Assembly (NCBI GenBank): GCA_017503945.1
Contig: JAFVSB010000091.1
Coordinates: 1-13,375, forward strand
From: Clostridia bacterium
GTDB taxonomy: Bacteria; Bacillota; Clostridia; UMGS1810
Direction of reading: 5' to 3'
DNA: 13,375 bases
Made by a program: the position numbers and the translations under genes. Shown here one piece after another: positions 13,306 to 13,375 of the stretch. The notes below the pieces were generated by a model. It ran no database searches. It saw only the letters and a program-made list of their open reading frames with translations, and was not told the origin of the DNA. Each line of letters opens with the position of its first letter. Within the stretch, counting starts at the first letter, position 1.

Positions 13306-13375
13306 ATGAAAAAGTATGTATGTCCTTGCGGATATGTTTATGACCCCGCTGAGGGTGACCCCGAAAACGGCGTCG
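13306..13375 (+). CDS. Rubredoxin, 5' part only (cut by window end)
   Basis: The first 23 codons read as a rubredoxin: MKKYVCPCGYVYDPAEGDP and on to ENGV, with the conserved GYVYDPAEGDP segment. Rubredoxins are about 52-55-residue one-iron electron carriers; this one would feed the reverse rubrerythrin just upstream. The first metal-binding knuckle has only one residue between its cysteines (Cys6-Pro7-Cys8) instead of the usual two, as in CxxCGY. The second CxxCG knuckle lies beyond the window. AAAGGAAG (13291-13298) precedes the ATG at a normal distance. The gap to the upstream gene is 65 bases and holds a possible promoter. Confidence 0.85.
   Translation, partial: MKKYVCPCGYVYDPAEGDPENGV

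Noticed and set aside
1..13375. Mobile element, phage, defence system or CRISPR array
   Set aside because: No transposase, integrase, direct repeat array or defence gene is visible; all genes are housekeeping, transport or stress functions in normal operons.

Overview
The window looks like a stretch of chromosome from an anaerobic, low-to-medium GC Gram-positive bacterium of the class Clostridia (Bacillota), probably a gut-type lineage. The reasons are the strong AAAGGAG-type ribosome binding sites, sigma-A promoters with 17-base spacers, a tetrahydrofolate riboswitch in front of a FolT-type ECF transporter subunit, a DUF6472-like small protein, and the PerR / reverse rubrerythrin / rubredoxin set typical of anaerobes that must remove peroxide. 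The assignment rests on gene content only; no marker in the window fixes genus or species.

Layout. (1) 4-3554, plus strand: glutamyl-tRNA synthetase, glutaminyl-tRNA synthetase and a four-cysteine small protein, closely packed and ended by a hairpin at 3560-3591. (2) 3595-4437, minus strand: a pyridoxal/pyridoxamine kinase of the PdxY type, converging on the same hairpin and read from a near-consensus promoter at 4471-4499. (3) 4569-9806, plus strand: from a divergent promoter at 4518-4546, an asymmetric heterodimeric ABC exporter (two genes, overlapping), a D-2-hydroxyacid dehydrogenase and a TatD-family hydrolase, all with short gaps or overlaps. (4) 9799-12113, plus strand: a promoter lying across the end of tatD, a THF riboswitch (9842-9941), a FolT-like S component with an unusual N-terminal membrane extension, and one ORF that fuses QueH (epoxyqueuosine reductase) to a HAD phosphatase; it ends in a good terminator. 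(5) 12136-13375, plus strand: PerR with tandem operators TGTAATNATTACA, reverse rubrerythrin, and the start of a rubredoxin cut by the window edge.

How the genes work together. Block 1 charges tRNA-Glu and tRNA-Gln by separate enzymes. Block 4 ties import of folate, sensed as THF by the leader RNA, to a gene for the last step of queuosine synthesis; the two pathways share the GTP-derived pterin branch, so the grouping may be meaningful. Block 5 is a peroxide-stress unit: PerR senses peroxide by metal-catalysed oxidation and should release its operators, letting reverse rubrerythrin reduce peroxide with electrons passed through rubredoxin.

The points that most deserve a second look are the QueH-HAD fusion with a perfect 24-base palindrome exactly at the domain join, its place under THF riboswitch control, the extended FolT, the 17-base-period PerR operator array, and a rubredoxin whose first knuckle reads CPCGY instead of CxxCGY. 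I found no mobile element, CRISPR array, rRNA or tRNA. No intergenic stretch exceeds 300 bases; the longest, 9807-9997, holds the riboswitch leader.
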